Shown: positions 16,410-24,925, counted from the first letter of the stretch. The stretch: DNA of 64,000 nucleotides from Oscillospiraceae bacterium (GCA_015067825.1 SVLQ01000003.1:161944-225943), one strand, 5' to 3'. Made by a program: numbers and translations. Notes: generated by a model not told the origin, from the letters alone.

Positions 16410-18626
16410 AGATTCAGACCTTTCTTTCTTGACAAAAACGGGGCGGAAACGGTAGATCCGCAGTGCATTGGAAACAACGAAGATTGAGCTCATGCTCATC
16501 GCCGCCGCACCGAACATCGGAGGCAGCGTGAACCCAAACACACCGGCAGCCAAAGGGATGCCGATCGTGTTGTAAACGAGCGCCCAAAAGAGGTTTTGCT
16601 TGATCACGCGCATCGTCTTTTTGGCGAGCATCCGCGCGTGGTAGACGCCGGAAACCGAACCGCCGGTGATGATGATGTCCGCCGATTCAATGGCCACGTC
16701 CGTACCGTCCGAGACGGCAACACCGACGTCCGCCAGCGTAAGAGCGGGGGCATCGTTGATCCCGTCGCCGACCATACAAACCGACTTGCCGGCGGCGTTG
16801 TACTCTGCGACGACCTCAGCCTTGCCGTCCGGCAAAACAGATGCGCGCACGTCGGTGATCCCGACGGCTGCGGCAACGGCAGATGCTGCCGCAGCGGCAT
16901 CCCCCGTGACCAAAACGACAGCCGCACCGGAATCCTGCAAGCCGGCAACGATCTGTCGGCTGTCGGTACGCGGTGCATCGTAGACCGCAAACAGACAGAG
17001 AACGTCGCGTTCGGAGCAAAGGGCAAGTGCGGTTTTGCCGCCTTGTGCAACACTTGCGAGGTGTTCACCAAAGCGAGCGCTGAGGCCGAGGACGGCAAGC
17101 TGGCGTTCACCGCCGATCCAGAAACGTTCGCCGTCGATGACCGCCGAAACACCGACACCGGTCTCAGCGAGAAAATCGCCCGCATCAGGCACTTCTACGT
17201 TGCGGCTGCGGCAGAAATCGAGCACGGCAGCTGCGAGGGGGTGCGAGGCGAGTGATTCGACCGCTGCTGCACGGGCAAGACAGTAAGCTTCCGATTTGTC
17301 CGAAAGCACCTCAAACGTTTCGACCACGGGCGTACCGTTGGTGAGCGTACCGGTTTTATCAAAGAGGATCGTATCAACGCCGGCGAGTGCCTGCAGAGCG
17401 GCGGCATCTTTGACCAAAATACCGTTGGAGGCGGCCACACCGGATGCGACGGTCACCGCCGTCGGCGTCGCAAGCCCGAGCGCACAGGGGCAGGAGATCA
17501 CGAGCACGCTGATCGCGCGCATGATCGCCGTGTAGGTATCGGCACCGAGGATCAAATTTGCGATGAGCGCAAGCATGGCCGCGATTATCACGCACGGTAC
17601 GAAGACTGCGCTCACCTTATCGGCGAGGGCGGCGATCGGCGCTTTCGACGCCGCTGCATTTTCCACGAGCGAGATGATCTTGGCAAAAACGGTGTCGGCA
17701 CCGACCGATTCGGCGCGGAACGTGAAGGTGCCGCTGGTGTTGACCGTACCGCCGATGACTTTGTCGCCGACCGTTTTTTCCACGGGCAGCCCTTCGCCGG
17801 TGATGGCGGCCTGATTTACGTACGAACTGCCCGAAAGGATCACGCCGTCGGCCGCTACGGTCTCGCCGGGGCGCGTGCGGATGATATCGCCGATCGCAAG
17901 GTTTTTGGCGTCGATCGTTTCTTCGCTGCCGTCGGGCCGGATCACACAGGCCGTTTTGGGCGCGAGCGAGACGAGCGCACGAACCGCGCCGGTCGTTCTG
18001 TGCTTGGCGCGCGATTCCAGCCATTTTCCGAGGGAGATGAAGGTGAGGATCATTGCCGCCGAATCAAACGGAGCCATTGCGTGGCTGCTGTGCCCGAGGG
18101 CGTGGAGATAGATTGTGACGATCCCCGAAACGGTCGAAGCGATCACGCCGAGCGCGACCAGCGAGTTCATGTTCGGCGAACGGTGCCAAAGTGCGGTCAG
18201 ACCGGAGACGAGGATCGCACGGCCGATATACAAAACCGGGATCAGCAGCAAAAACTGCGTAAAAGCATTGACAAGATGGTTCTCGGCGAATACCGCAGGC
18301 ATCGGCAACGAGAGCATCGGCCCCATGCCGAGGTAAAAGAGCAAAACCGAGATGACGGCACCGAAAACAAGCGGTGCGGCAGACTGTGTTTTTTCCGTGG
18401 CGGTTTCTGCTGCGACCGGCGTATTTTCCACACCGTAGCCGGCTTTTTGGATCGCAGAAATGATCATCTCATCCGTTACCGAGTCCTCGCAGACGATCTT
18501 CAGCTTTTTCATCAAAAGCGAGACCTCCGCACTTTGCACGCCGTCCACCTCTTTTGTGTGGCGTTCAACGGCGGCGGAACAGGCAGAACAGGTCATACCG
18601 GTCACGGTAAAGGTCTTCTCGGTCAT
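16167..18626 (-). CDS. copA: Copper-translocating P-type ATPase with N- and C-terminal HMA domains
   Basis: 819 residues from the ATG at 18626 (MTEKTFTVTGM); the longer track ORF overlaps the PAP2 gene. HMA domain 1 carries GMTCSACSAAV. Membrane helices surround the metal-site motif SCPCALGLATP. The phosphorylation motif is DKTGTLTNG, with TGD and the hinge VGDGINDAPAL. This is the P1B-1 pattern for Cu(+) export. Unusually, a second HMA domain with NMTCPHCSARV is fused at the C-terminus (about 745-819). An in-frame ATG at 16409 with AAAGG 9 bases upstream could start that domain alone as a CopZ-like chaperone. No CsoR or CopY gene is visible. Confidence 0.93.
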   Translation of the reverse strand: MTEKTFTVTGMTCSACSAAVERHTKEVDGVQSAEVSLLMKKLKIVCEDSVTDEMIISAIQKAGYGVENTPVAAETATEKTQSAAPLVFGAVISVLLFYLGMGPMLSLPMPAVFAENHLVNAFTQFLLLIPVLYIGRAILVSGLTALWHRSPNMNSLVALGVIASTVSGIVTIYLHALGHSSHAMAPFDSAAMILTFISLGKWLESRAKHRTTGAVRALVSLAPKTACVIRPDGSEETIDAKNLAIGDIIRTRPGETVAADGVILSGSSYVNQAAITGEGLPVEKTVGDKVIGGTVNTSGTFTFRAESVGADTVFAKIISLVENAAASKAPIAALADKVSAVFVPCVIIAAMLALIANLILGADTYTAIMRAISVLVISCPCALGLATPTAVTVASGVAASNGILVKDAAALQALAGVDTILFDKTGTLTNGTPVVETFEVLSDKSEAYCLARAAAVESLASHPLAAAVLDFCRSRNVEVPDAGDFLAETGVGVSAVIDGERFWIGGERQLAVLGLSARFGEHLASVAQGGKTALALCSERDVLCLFAVYDAPRTDSRQIVAGLQDSGAAVVLVTGDAAAAASAVAAAVGITDVRASVLPDGKAEVVAEYNAAGKSVCMVGDGINDAPALTLADVGVAVSDGTDVAIESADIIITGGSVSGVYHARMLAKKTMRVIKQNLFWALVYNTIGIPLAAGVFGFTLPPMFGAAAMSMSSIFVVSNALRIYRFRPVFVKKERSESMFFQKKSKVAENQRVLIVDNMTCPHCSARVEKALLGVAGVSAAVVNLKKKQAVVTLSASVDNKALTDAVVAAGYPVRSIS

Positions 18627-18666
18627 CTTTTTCTCCTTTACAGATAGAAAGCGCTGAAACAAGAGT

Positions 18667-19392
18667 TCAGCAGAGCGGATCGGAGCTTTTGTTGCGTTTC
18701 GTGTTCTTGCGGGAAGTCCGATATGATTCCCGTAAGAATTCGGCAGCGTCGCTACCTTCGAGGAACTTCCATCGCACGCAATAGGCGATGGGATAAAGCA
18801 CAGCGGCGAGCGCAATCGCGCTGAACAGATCTAGGATCGAGTGCTGCTTGATAAACAGCGTCGACAAACAGATCAGCACGCAGAGGACACCGGACGAGAT
18901 CTTTGTCCAAACAAATCTTCCGATTAGATCGGATTTCCACACGGCGATTGTGATGCCGATCGCGCCGAAGCAGTGCATGCTGGGGAACACGTTCCACGGA
19001 TGATCCATAGAATACGTAAACTCCACCAGCCAGATCAGCGGGTTGGAACGGTCAAAAGAGGTCGGGCGGAAGGGGATCGCGGTGGGGAAGACCACGCAGA
19101 TGGCAATACAAACGGCCATACCGCCGATGGTGCAGATCGCCATGCGCAGAAAGTCTTTGCGCGAGACGAATAAGAACGCGATCATACCGCCGAACAGATA
19201 GATATACCAAAGATAATAGGGGATCACGAACCACTCGCAGAACGGGATATAGGCGTCAAGCCGGGATTCGATCATATAGCGGTCAACGTCGTATAGCCCG
19301 AGCAGAAAAAATGCCAGAATATGCAGGAGCGGATAGACCGCGATCAAAGCGTAGGGGTAGGTACGCAAAAAGCAGCGGATCTTAGCGAGCAT
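18667..19392 (-). CDS. PAP2 superfamily membrane phosphatase
   Basis: 241 residues, about six membrane helices. The C2 and C3 phosphatase motifs are present: FPSMHCFGAIG and QHSILDLFSA (His and Asp). The first motif ends in the usual RP (IPFRP) but lacks a clear upstream Lys, as in the PAP2_3/AUR1-like branch. Members dephosphorylate lipid phosphates or transfer phospho-head groups at the outer face of the membrane. The ATG at 19392 overlaps the end of psd by 11 bases, implying translational coupling and a role in phospholipid metabolism, for example phosphatidate or phosphatidylglycerophosphate dephosphorylation. The longer track ORF is disfavoured. Confidence 0.85.
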   Translation of the reverse strand: MLAKIRCFLRTYPYALIAVYPLLHILAFFLLGLYDVDRYMIESRLDAYIPFCEWFVIPYYLWYIYLFGGMIAFLFVSRKDFLRMAICTIGGMAVCIAICVVFPTAIPFRPTSFDRSNPLIWLVEFTYSMDHPWNVFPSMHCFGAIGITIAVWKSDLIGRFVWTKISSGVLCVLICLSTLFIKQHSILDLFSAIALAAVLYPIAYCVRWKFLEGSDAAEFLRESYRTSRKNTKRNKSSDPLC

Positions 19393-20209
19393 GCGTTTCT
19401 CCGATCTGTTCGCCGAAACGAACGGATTGTTCCTCGCCGCCGAGCACAAATTTGTCATCGAGCTTGGCGGCATCTTTTTGGAGGAGCAAAACGACGGTCG
19501 AACCGCCGTATTCAAAGAGCCCCTTTTCTTCGCCGCGCGCAAACGTGCAAACGTCGCGGTTGACGATGCGGCCGACGAGCATCGCGCCGACCTCCACTTG
19601 TGCGGCGAGACCGAAGTTCTCGGTTCGCATCACCGTGACTTCGCGGCTGTTTTCCACAAAGACCGGACGAGCCTCCAGTGCAACGGGACGCACCGTATGC
19701 AGGATGCCGTTGACGAAATAGCGGCGCAGAACCTTGCCGCTGTCAAAGAAAGCATAGCGGTGATAGTGGTCGACACAGAGGCGGAAGACCAGGCAAAGCC
19801 CGCCGTCGAATTTTTCAGCGAGCTTTTTCGAGCGCAGAAGCCCCGCGACCGAATACTCCACACCCTTGATCGGACAGACCGTGCCGTCTTCGATCGGGTA
19901 GACGCTCAACAGGCCGTCGCTGGGGGCGATCAAATGCGACGGCGTATGGTCGACCGCGCGCTTACCCGGCGCAAGGCGACGGGTAAAGAAGGCGTTGAAC
20001 GACGCAAACGGGCCGCTTTCGTAGTCGGAAAGGTCGATTCCGTTGCTTTTTACAAACGGATCGATCAGCACGGTCGAGGCGGACGTGTCGAGAAAACGAC
20101 CGGCCAAACGCGAAAGAGCCGGCGCGGTCAACACCTTTAAGATGCAGCGACCGGCCGGTTGATTGTAGAGCTGATATAACATATTTTTCTGTGGATCAGA
20201 CTTTTTCAT
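19382..20209 (-). CDS. psd: Phosphatidylserine decarboxylase proenzyme
   Basis: 275 residues from the ATG at 20209 (MKKSDPQKNM), which has GGAG 6 bases upstream; the track's GTG at 20236 overlaps the pssA stop and has no such site. Family motifs are the N-terminal SFNAFFTRRL, the Asp-containing IAPSDGLL, the His in VDHYHRYAFFD and the self-cleavage site in FEYGGSTVVLL, where the Ser becomes the pyruvoyl group. It converts phosphatidylserine made by PssA into phosphatidylethanolamine at the membrane. Placed directly after pssA (16-base gap). Confidence 0.95.
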   Translation of the reverse strand: MKKSDPQKNMLYQLYNQPAGRCILKVLTAPALSRLAGRFLDTSASTVLIDPFVKSNGIDLSDYESGPFASFNAFFTRRLAPGKRAVDHTPSHLIAPSDGLLSVYPIEDGTVCPIKGVEYSVAGLLRSKKLAEKFDGGLCLVFRLCVDHYHRYAFFDSGKVLRRYFVNGILHTVRPVALEARPVFVENSREVTVMRTENFGLAAQVEVGAMLVGRIVNRDVCTFARGEEKGLFEYGGSTVVLLLQKDAAKLDDKFVLGGEEQSVRFGEQIGETHAR

Positions 20210-20225
20210 AGAAAACTCCGTTATG

Positions 20226-20849
20226 TTAGCAAGCACGCAGGATGATGATGACTACAAAGATCACGATGCCGATCGCAAGCAGGCCGAGCATACCCTTGGA
20301 CATCAGCTTCTTCACCTTGAAGCGGCCGACGAATGCAAGCGCGGTCAGACCGAGCACGGCGGCATAGACCGGGGCAAACCAAGTCGCGCCGATCAAGCCT
20401 TTGAAGCAGTAGAAGAGCGGGAAGATGAGGGCGGAAGAAGTGACCGGCAGACCGACGTATGCGGTGCGGGCTTCGGTCGTTTCGTCCTGGCGTTCTTCTT
20501 CGGTAACACCGTAGTAGGCGAGGCGGATGATCGCCGTCAGGATGAAGAGCGCAAAGAGCGGCACATAGCCCCAGTGTGTCATACCGACGGAGTAGCCGAT
20601 GATCGCCGGCAGAACGCCGAAGGCGATGACGTCGGCGAGCGAGTCGATCCAGATGCCGAAGCGCTTTTCCTGCTTGGTGCGTTCGCGCGTTTTGGCGACC
20701 ATGCCGTCGAACATATCGCAGATACCGGAGATCATCAGACAGATGATCGCGGCAAAGCTGTTCTGCTCGATTGCAAAGATCAGACCGGCTGCGGCGGAAA
20801 CCGCGCTTATGTAGGTTAAAATGACAGTATAGTTATAAAATCCGATCAT
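20226..20849 (-). CDS. pssA: CDP-diacylglycerol--serine O-phosphatidyltransferase
   Basis: 207 residues, mostly membrane helices. The CDP-alcohol phosphotransferase motif is present as CDMFDGMVAK, then RFGIWIDSLADV, giving the four Asp residues that bind the CDP-lipid and metal. The usual Arg after Ala is Lys, and the loop between is a little longer than in Bacillus, as in clostridial PssA. It makes phosphatidylserine from CDP-diacylglycerol and serine. First gene of pssA-psd-PAP2. The ribosome binding site is not ideal (GGAG 13 bases upstream). Confidence 0.93.
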   Translation of the reverse strand: MIGFYNYTVILTYISAVSAAAGLIFAIEQNSFAAIICLMISGICDMFDGMVAKTRERTKQEKRFGIWIDSLADVIAFGVLPAIIGYSVGMTHWGYVPLFALFILTAIIRLAYYGVTEEERQDETTEARTAYVGLPVTSSALIFPLFYCFKGLIGATWFAPVYAAVLGLTALAFVGRFKVKKLMSKGMLGLLAIGIVIFVVIIILRAC

Positions 20850-20963
20850 ATCTCATCGAAAACTCCACTTTTTTCTCTCGCAGAGCCTTCTGCCTCAACT
20901 TTCCAATGTAATTATATATCCGTTTACAAACCGTATAGACACACGAACAGATTATACACTAAA

Positions 20964-20992
20964 ATTATACCATAGATCTTGTGATTCGACAA
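20964..20992 (-). promoter_or_regulatory. Promoter for pssA-psd-PAP2
   Basis: Minus strand TTGTCG (20987-20992), 17 bases, TATAAT (20964-20969). It leaves a leader of about 110 bases before pssA. Confidence 0.75.
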
Positions 20993-21007
20993 GTCTTTTC
21001 AAAAGAA

Positions 21008-21036
21008 TTGACAGGGATATTTTTCTATATTATAAT
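21008..21036 (+). promoter_or_regulatory. Consensus promoter for DUF6054-ade operon
   Basis: TTGACA (21008-21013), 17 bases, TATAAT (21031-21036), a perfect consensus match. Its -35 lies 15 bases from the -35 of the divergent pssA promoter. The leader of about 110 bases can form hairpins (see findings). The region 20850-21156 holds nothing else that I can identify. Confidence 0.9.
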
Positions 21037-21156
21037 ATATCATAGTAGATTCGCGGCGACTTGAAACGGTGTTTTCAAATCGGACCCGCTGCTGCGGGTG
21101 ACTGCTTGGTTTTTATTCCGACATATAGAATTGCTTGGATGTGAGGAGAATTTTCG

Positions 21157-21495
21157 ATGGCGACCTATGAATTCTTTGTTTCCCTTCCCGTCACGGAAGC
21201 TGCCGACAGGATCGTCGACCAGATCGTCAACAATACCGCTTCCGGTGAGCTCGTCGATCAGCATGCGCTGCACCAGCCCAACGGGAACTGCCGGATTCTC
21301 GTGTTTGAGCGGTACTATTGGCGGGCATCCAACCGTGTGACCCTTACGGTCACTGTCGACGACTTCACCGGCCGCACGCGTGTCCATACGGTTGGCAGCG
21401 GCGGCAGCGAAGCTGCGTTCTTCCGCTTTGACTGGGGTGCTTCGGCATCCTTTGCCGGCTTGCCGCAAAAGGCGCTGGCCGATTTCATTTGCTGA
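21157..21495 (+). CDS. DUF6054-like small protein
   Basis: 112 residues, no signal or membrane segment. The pattern of a short N-terminal strand (ATYEFFVS), CRILVFERYYWRASNRVTLTVTV and a Gly/Ser motif TVGSGGSEAAFF resembles the small DUF6054 family of Firmicutes, whose function is unknown. Strong ribosome binding site (GAGGAGA). It is the first gene after the promoter at 21008 and is followed by adenine deaminase 48 bases later. The family call is from memory and moderately confident. Confidence 0.65.
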   Translation: MATYEFFVSLPVTEAADRIVDQIVNNTASGELVDQHALHQPNGNCRILVFERYYWRASNRVTLTVTVDDFTGRTRVHTVGSGGSEAAFFRFDWGASASFAGLPQKALADFIC

Positions 21496-21543
21496 AACCG
21501 CAAACAATAATCACAAAACTCAGATAGAAAGGCTCGTATCATT

Positions 21544-23337
21544 ATGTACCACCATTTCACCAAAACAAAACTCCACGAGGTCAGCGCGACGCTTTCCAAG
21601 GTCGCCATGGGCGTGATCCCGGCTGAGACCGTTATCCGCGGCGCAACGCTGGTCAACGTCTGTACCTGTGAACTGCTCGAAAACACCGACGTCGCCGTTT
21701 GGGGCGGCCGTATTGCCCTCGTTGGCGATGCGTCGCACTGTATCGGCGAAGGCACGGAGGTTGTCGATGCGGCCGGCAAGTTCATTGCCCCGGGCTTCCT
21801 CGACGGCCACATCCACGTCGAATCCTCTATGATGAGCGCCGGTGAATATGCCCGCGCCGTCGTTCCGCATGGCACGACCGGTATCTACATGGATCCGCAC
21901 GAGATCTGCAACGTCCTCGGCCTCGACGGCGTGAAGTGGATCATGGAAGACGCTGCCCGTTCGCCGCTGAAGGCGATGCTCACCGTGCCGTCCTGCGTTC
22001 CGGCTGTCCCGGGCTTTGAAGATACCGGTGCGGAAGTCGGCCCTGCCGATATCCGCGAAACGATGCAGTGGGATAACGTTGTGGGTCTCGGTGAAATGAT
22101 GAACTTCCCGGGCATTGTCAACGGTGATGCGCGCACGCACGCGATCGTCGGCGAAACACTCGCTGCCAACAAAGTCGCAACCGGCCACTATTCGATCCCC
22201 GAAACCGCCCAAGGGCTGAACGCCTATATTGCCTCGGGTGTGCGCTGCTGCCACGAATCGACCCGTGCCGAAGATGCGCTGGCGAAGATGCGCCTCGGCA
22301 TGTACGCGATGCTCCGTGAAGGTTCTGCATGGCACGATCTCGTCGAGGTCATCCGCAGCGTCACCGAACACGAAGTCGACTCCCGCTTTGCCGTCTTGAT
22401 CTCCGATGACGCCCATCCGCACACGCTGGCGGGTCAAGGTCACCTTGACCATATTATGCGTAAAGCGCTCAGCTACGGCCTCGATCCGATCCGCGCGATC
22501 CAGATGGTCACGATCAACTGTGCGCAGTGCTTCCGTATGGATCACGAACTCGGCTCAGTCACGCCGGGCAAGTGCGCCGACCTCGTTCTGCTCGACAATC
22601 TGGAAGAAATGAAGGTCGCCAAGGTCTGGATCAACGGCGATCTCGTCGCCGAAAACGGCAAACTCACCGAAGAACTCGCGCCGTACACCTATCCGGAACG
22701 CGCTGTCCATACGATGCATATCGCCGGCGAAGTCACGCCCGAAACCTTTGTCATCCGCACCGAAAAGGCCGAGACCAAAGTTCATACGATGGAAGTCATG
22801 GGCGGCAAGGTCAACAACTTCATGCACGTCCGCGAAATGACAGCCGTTGACGGCAAGCTCTGCGCCGATCCTTCGCGTGATATTCTGAAAGCCGTCGTCT
22901 TCGAGCGCCATAACGAAACCGGCAAGGTTGGTTACGGCTTTGTCGAGGGCTTCGGCATCAAAAACGGCGCAATGGCTTCGACTGTGGCGCACGATGCGCA
23001 TAACCTGCTCGTCGTTGGCACCAACGACGAAGATATGGCCGTTGTCGCCAACGCCCTGATCGAATGCGGCGGCGGTATGGCCGTTGCCAGAGACGGCAAG
23101 CTCGTCGCGCTGCTGCCGCTGCCGATCGCCGGTCTGATGAGCGACCGTCCGGTCGAAGAAATGACGGAAGCCGTCGCCGCGATGGAGGCGGCGTGGGCCG
23201 AGATCGGCTGCACGATGCCGTCGCCGTTCATGACGATGGCGCTGATTCCGCTGGCTTGTCTGCCGGAACTGCGCCTGACCGACCGCGGTCTCGTCGATTG
23301 CACCACCTTCCGTTTCCTCCCGCTGGAAGCCGAATAA
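21544..23337 (+). CDS. ade: Adenine deaminase
   Basis: 597 residues, full length for bacterial adenine deaminase of the amidohydrolase superfamily. The metal-binding motif is PGFLDGHIHVESSMM, with further ligands in TGHYSIPE and SDDAHPH. The C-terminal domain contains HDAHNLLVVGTNDEDM and MALIPLACLPELRLTDRGLVD, characteristic of the family. It converts adenine to hypoxanthine in the cytoplasm for purine salvage. The guanine/hypoxanthine-type permease at 29292 would fit the same pathway. Weak AGAAAGG-type ribosome binding site. Confidence 0.96.
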   Translation: MYHHFTKTKLHEVSATLSKVAMGVIPAETVIRGATLVNVCTCELLENTDVAVWGGRIALVGDASHCIGEGTEVVDAAGKFIAPGFLDGHIHVESSMMSAGEYARAVVPHGTTGIYMDPHEICNVLGLDGVKWIMEDAARSPLKAMLTVPSCVPAVPGFEDTGAEVGPADIRETMQWDNVVGLGEMMNFPGIVNGDARTHAIVGETLAANKVATGHYSIPETAQGLNAYIASGVRCCHESTRAEDALAKMRLGMYAMLREGSAWHDLVEVIRSVTEHEVDSRFAVLISDDAHPHTLAGQGHLDHIMRKALSYGLDPIRAIQMVTINCAQCFRMDHELGSVTPGKCADLVLLDNLEEMKVAKVWINGDLVAENGKLTEELAPYTYPERAVHTMHIAGEVTPETFVIRTEKAETKVHTMEVMGGKVNNFMHVREMTAVDGKLCADPSRDILKAVVFERHNETGKVGYGFVEGFGIKNGAMASTVAHDAHNLLVVGTNDEDMAVVANALIECGGGMAVARDGKLVALLPLPIAGLMSDRPVEEMTEAVAAMEAAWAEIGCTMPSPFMTMALIPLACLPELRLTDRGLVDCTTFRFLPLEAE

Positions 23338-23355
23338 GCAAAGGAAAAAAAGAAA

Positions 23356-23847
23356 ATGCCTGAAATTTTGAACCAATACGGTAATATTTATTCCGATCCG
23401 CCGGAACGTATCCGTCATTCCGGCCGTGGGCTCGTCGTCCGCGACGGCAAAGTGCTCCTCTCCTACGAACGCAATACCGGCGTCTATATGTCGCCGGGTG
23501 GCGGTTGGGAAGACGGCGAAACGCTGGCGGAATGCTGTGTGCGCGAACTCAAGGAAGAAACCGGGTGCATCGTGGAGACGATCGGCGACGAATTCGTGAC
23601 GATCAACGAGTACAGCTTCGAAACACTTTACATCGGCCACTATTTTCTCTGCAAGGTTGTGAGCGAAGGGGAGTACCATCTGACTCCGACCGAGATCGAC
23701 CACGGCATGCAGCCGGTCTGGATCGACCTCGACGAAGCCGTTGCGATCTTCGAGACCTATCCGCAGAAACGTGAAGACCATCGGAGCCTTTATCTGCGCG
23801 AACTCACCGTGCTTAGAAAGTATCTTGCGGAGAAAGCGAAACCGTAA
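23356..23847 (+). CDS. NUDIX hydrolase
   Basis: 163 residues with a complete Nudix box, GGWEDGETLAECCVRELKEE followed by TGC, at about residues 55-77. This Mg2+-binding helix hydrolyses nucleoside-diphosphate-linked compounds. Substrate unknown. It begins 18 bases after ade and continues the same transcript (AAGGAAA ribosome binding site). Confidence 0.92.
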   Translation: MPEILNQYGNIYSDPPERIRHSGRGLVVRDGKVLLSYERNTGVYMSPGGGWEDGETLAECCVRELKEETGCIVETIGDEFVTINEYSFETLYIGHYFLCKVVSEGEYHLTPTEIDHGMQPVWIDLDEAVAIFETYPQKREDHRSLYLRELTVLRKYLAEKAKP

Positions 23848-23854
23848 AACGAAT

Positions 23855-24307
23855 ATGGAATTTTTCAACACCGATTTTTTGGAAAACGATGAGATCAAAT
23901 TGGTTTTGGAAAGAACTGACGCGGGCGACCCGGTACGAAACTGGGTCCCCGCGTATCATTTCCGGATCTTTGACCGCGAGGAAAATCAAGTGGGGCAATG
24001 CGATCTGCGCGTTGGCTATACCGAAAACCTCTTCTACGGCGGCCATATCGGTTACCGCGTGGAAGAGGCGTACCGGGGGCACCGGTACGCCGCCAAAGCC
24101 TGTCGGCTGCTCTTTCTGCTGGCGAAAAAGCACGGTATGGCGTATCTTTATATTACCTGCAACCCGGATAATTTGCCGTCCCGCAGAACGTGCGAGATCC
24201 TCGGCGGCGAATTCCTCGGCGCAGTCACGCTGCCGGCCGACAACGATATGCGGGTAAATGACGGCGAAACCGAAAAATGCGTTTTCCGATTTCAGATGGA
24301 GGCGTGA
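23855..24307 (+). CDS. GNAT family N-acetyltransferase
   Basis: 150 residues from the ATG at 23855 (MEFFNTDFLENDEI); the longer track ORF overlaps the NUDIX gene. GNAT features: GHIGYRVEEAYRGHRYAAKACRLL, with the acetyl-CoA binding turn RGHRYA, and NLPSRRTCEILGGEF, the usual C-terminal Asn and helix. Similar to acetyltransferases of the RimJ/RimL branch. Substrate unknown. The ribosome binding site is weak, suggesting coupling to the preceding gene 7 bases upstream. Confidence 0.85.
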   Translation: MEFFNTDFLENDEIKLVLERTDAGDPVRNWVPAYHFRIFDREENQVGQCDLRVGYTENLFYGGHIGYRVEEAYRGHRYAAKACRLLFLLAKKHGMAYLYITCNPDNLPSRRTCEILGGEFLGAVTLPADNDMRVNDGETEKCVFRFQMEA

Positions 24308-24311
24308 ACCG

Positions 24312-24545
24312 ATGCTGACTGTGGTGATCTTTTGTCTGGCGGTACTGGTCATTGGCGCGGCCGGGATTTGTGTGCTGATCGCCAAACGGCAGGGGAGGCA
24401 TCGTTTCCGCTGCAAGCATTGCGAGAGATCCTTTCAGCCTGCGTGGAAGGAGATGCTCTTTGAGGTCCATGCGCTGAACGCACATAAAATCCGCTGTCCG
24501 TTCTGCGGGATCAAAGATTTCTGCGAAGACGAGGGGAAAAACTGA
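24312..24545 (+). CDS. Small membrane protein with zinc ribbon
   Basis: 77 residues from the ATG at 24312, which has GGAGG about 10 bases upstream. Residues 2-24 form one membrane helix. The cytoplasmic tail carries two CxxC pairs (CKHC and CPFC) separated by about 28 residues, a zinc-ribbon pattern. Function unknown. It begins 4 bases after the GNAT gene and is the last gene before the valS leader. Confidence 0.75.
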   Translation: MLTVVIFCLAVLVIGAAGICVLIAKRQGRHRFRCKHCERSFQPAWKEMLFEVHALNAHKIRCPFCGIKDFCEDEGKN

Positions 24546-24587
24546 CCGTATCTGCCGAAAGTGCCGGAATTTTCCTCGACGAATAAG

Positions 24588-24616
24588 TTGACATTTTACA
24601 CGCTTTGTGCTATAAT
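24588..24616 (+). promoter_or_regulatory. Consensus promoter for valS
   Basis: TTGACA (24588-24593), 17 bases, TATAAT (24611-24616), perfect consensus, just upstream of the T-box leader. Confidence 0.9.
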
Positions 24617-24622
24617 ATCAAC

Positions 24623-24925
24623 CGTATATGCAAGATGCGTTGAACAAGAGGAGTAGCCTTGGAAGTCCGGAGCAGAGAAGGGCGGCCGAACGGTGACGTT
24701 TGGGTGCGAGCTGCCCGTGCCGGTAAGCTTAGGCGAAGGTCGCTTGTGAGCATTTCGTGCCGAACGGCGTTGCGCTGAGTAAGTGCGAAACGGGCTCTCC
24801 CGTTACAGAGAAACGAGGTTTTTGCCTTGCTGAGTGTGCGGCGCTGCCGCAAATTTGGGTGGTACCGCGGGTTTGTTTTGTCAAACACCCGTCCCGAGAT
24901 GTTCGTGGACGGGTGTTTTTCTTTT
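24623..24925 (+). ncRNA. T-box riboswitch (tRNA-Val sensing) upstream of valS
   Basis: The 5' leader of valS holds the diagnostic T-box sequence AATTTGGGTGGTACCGCGG (24852-24870), whose UGGN bulge pairs with the uncharged tRNA 3' end. Upstream lies a long Stem I with AGAGAAGGGCGG and GGTGCGAG elements and a GTC trinucleotide at 24739-24741 that could be the valine specifier codon. Downstream is the terminator hairpin at 24883-24918. Uncharged tRNA-Val would favour the antiterminator and expression of valS. The specifier assignment is tentative; the T-box itself is clear. Confidence 0.95.
24883..24923 (+). terminator. Regulated terminator of the valS T-box
   Basis: AAACACCCGTCC pairs with GGACGGGTGTTT across a 12-base loop, followed by TTCTTTT. 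It is the alternative structure to the T-box antiterminator. Confidence 0.92.

Noticed and set aside
21052-21120. Guanidine-II (mini-ykkC) type element because of an ACGG loop
   Set aside because: Only one hairpin has ACGG and the second loop is TGCT, so the tandem ACGR pattern is missing.
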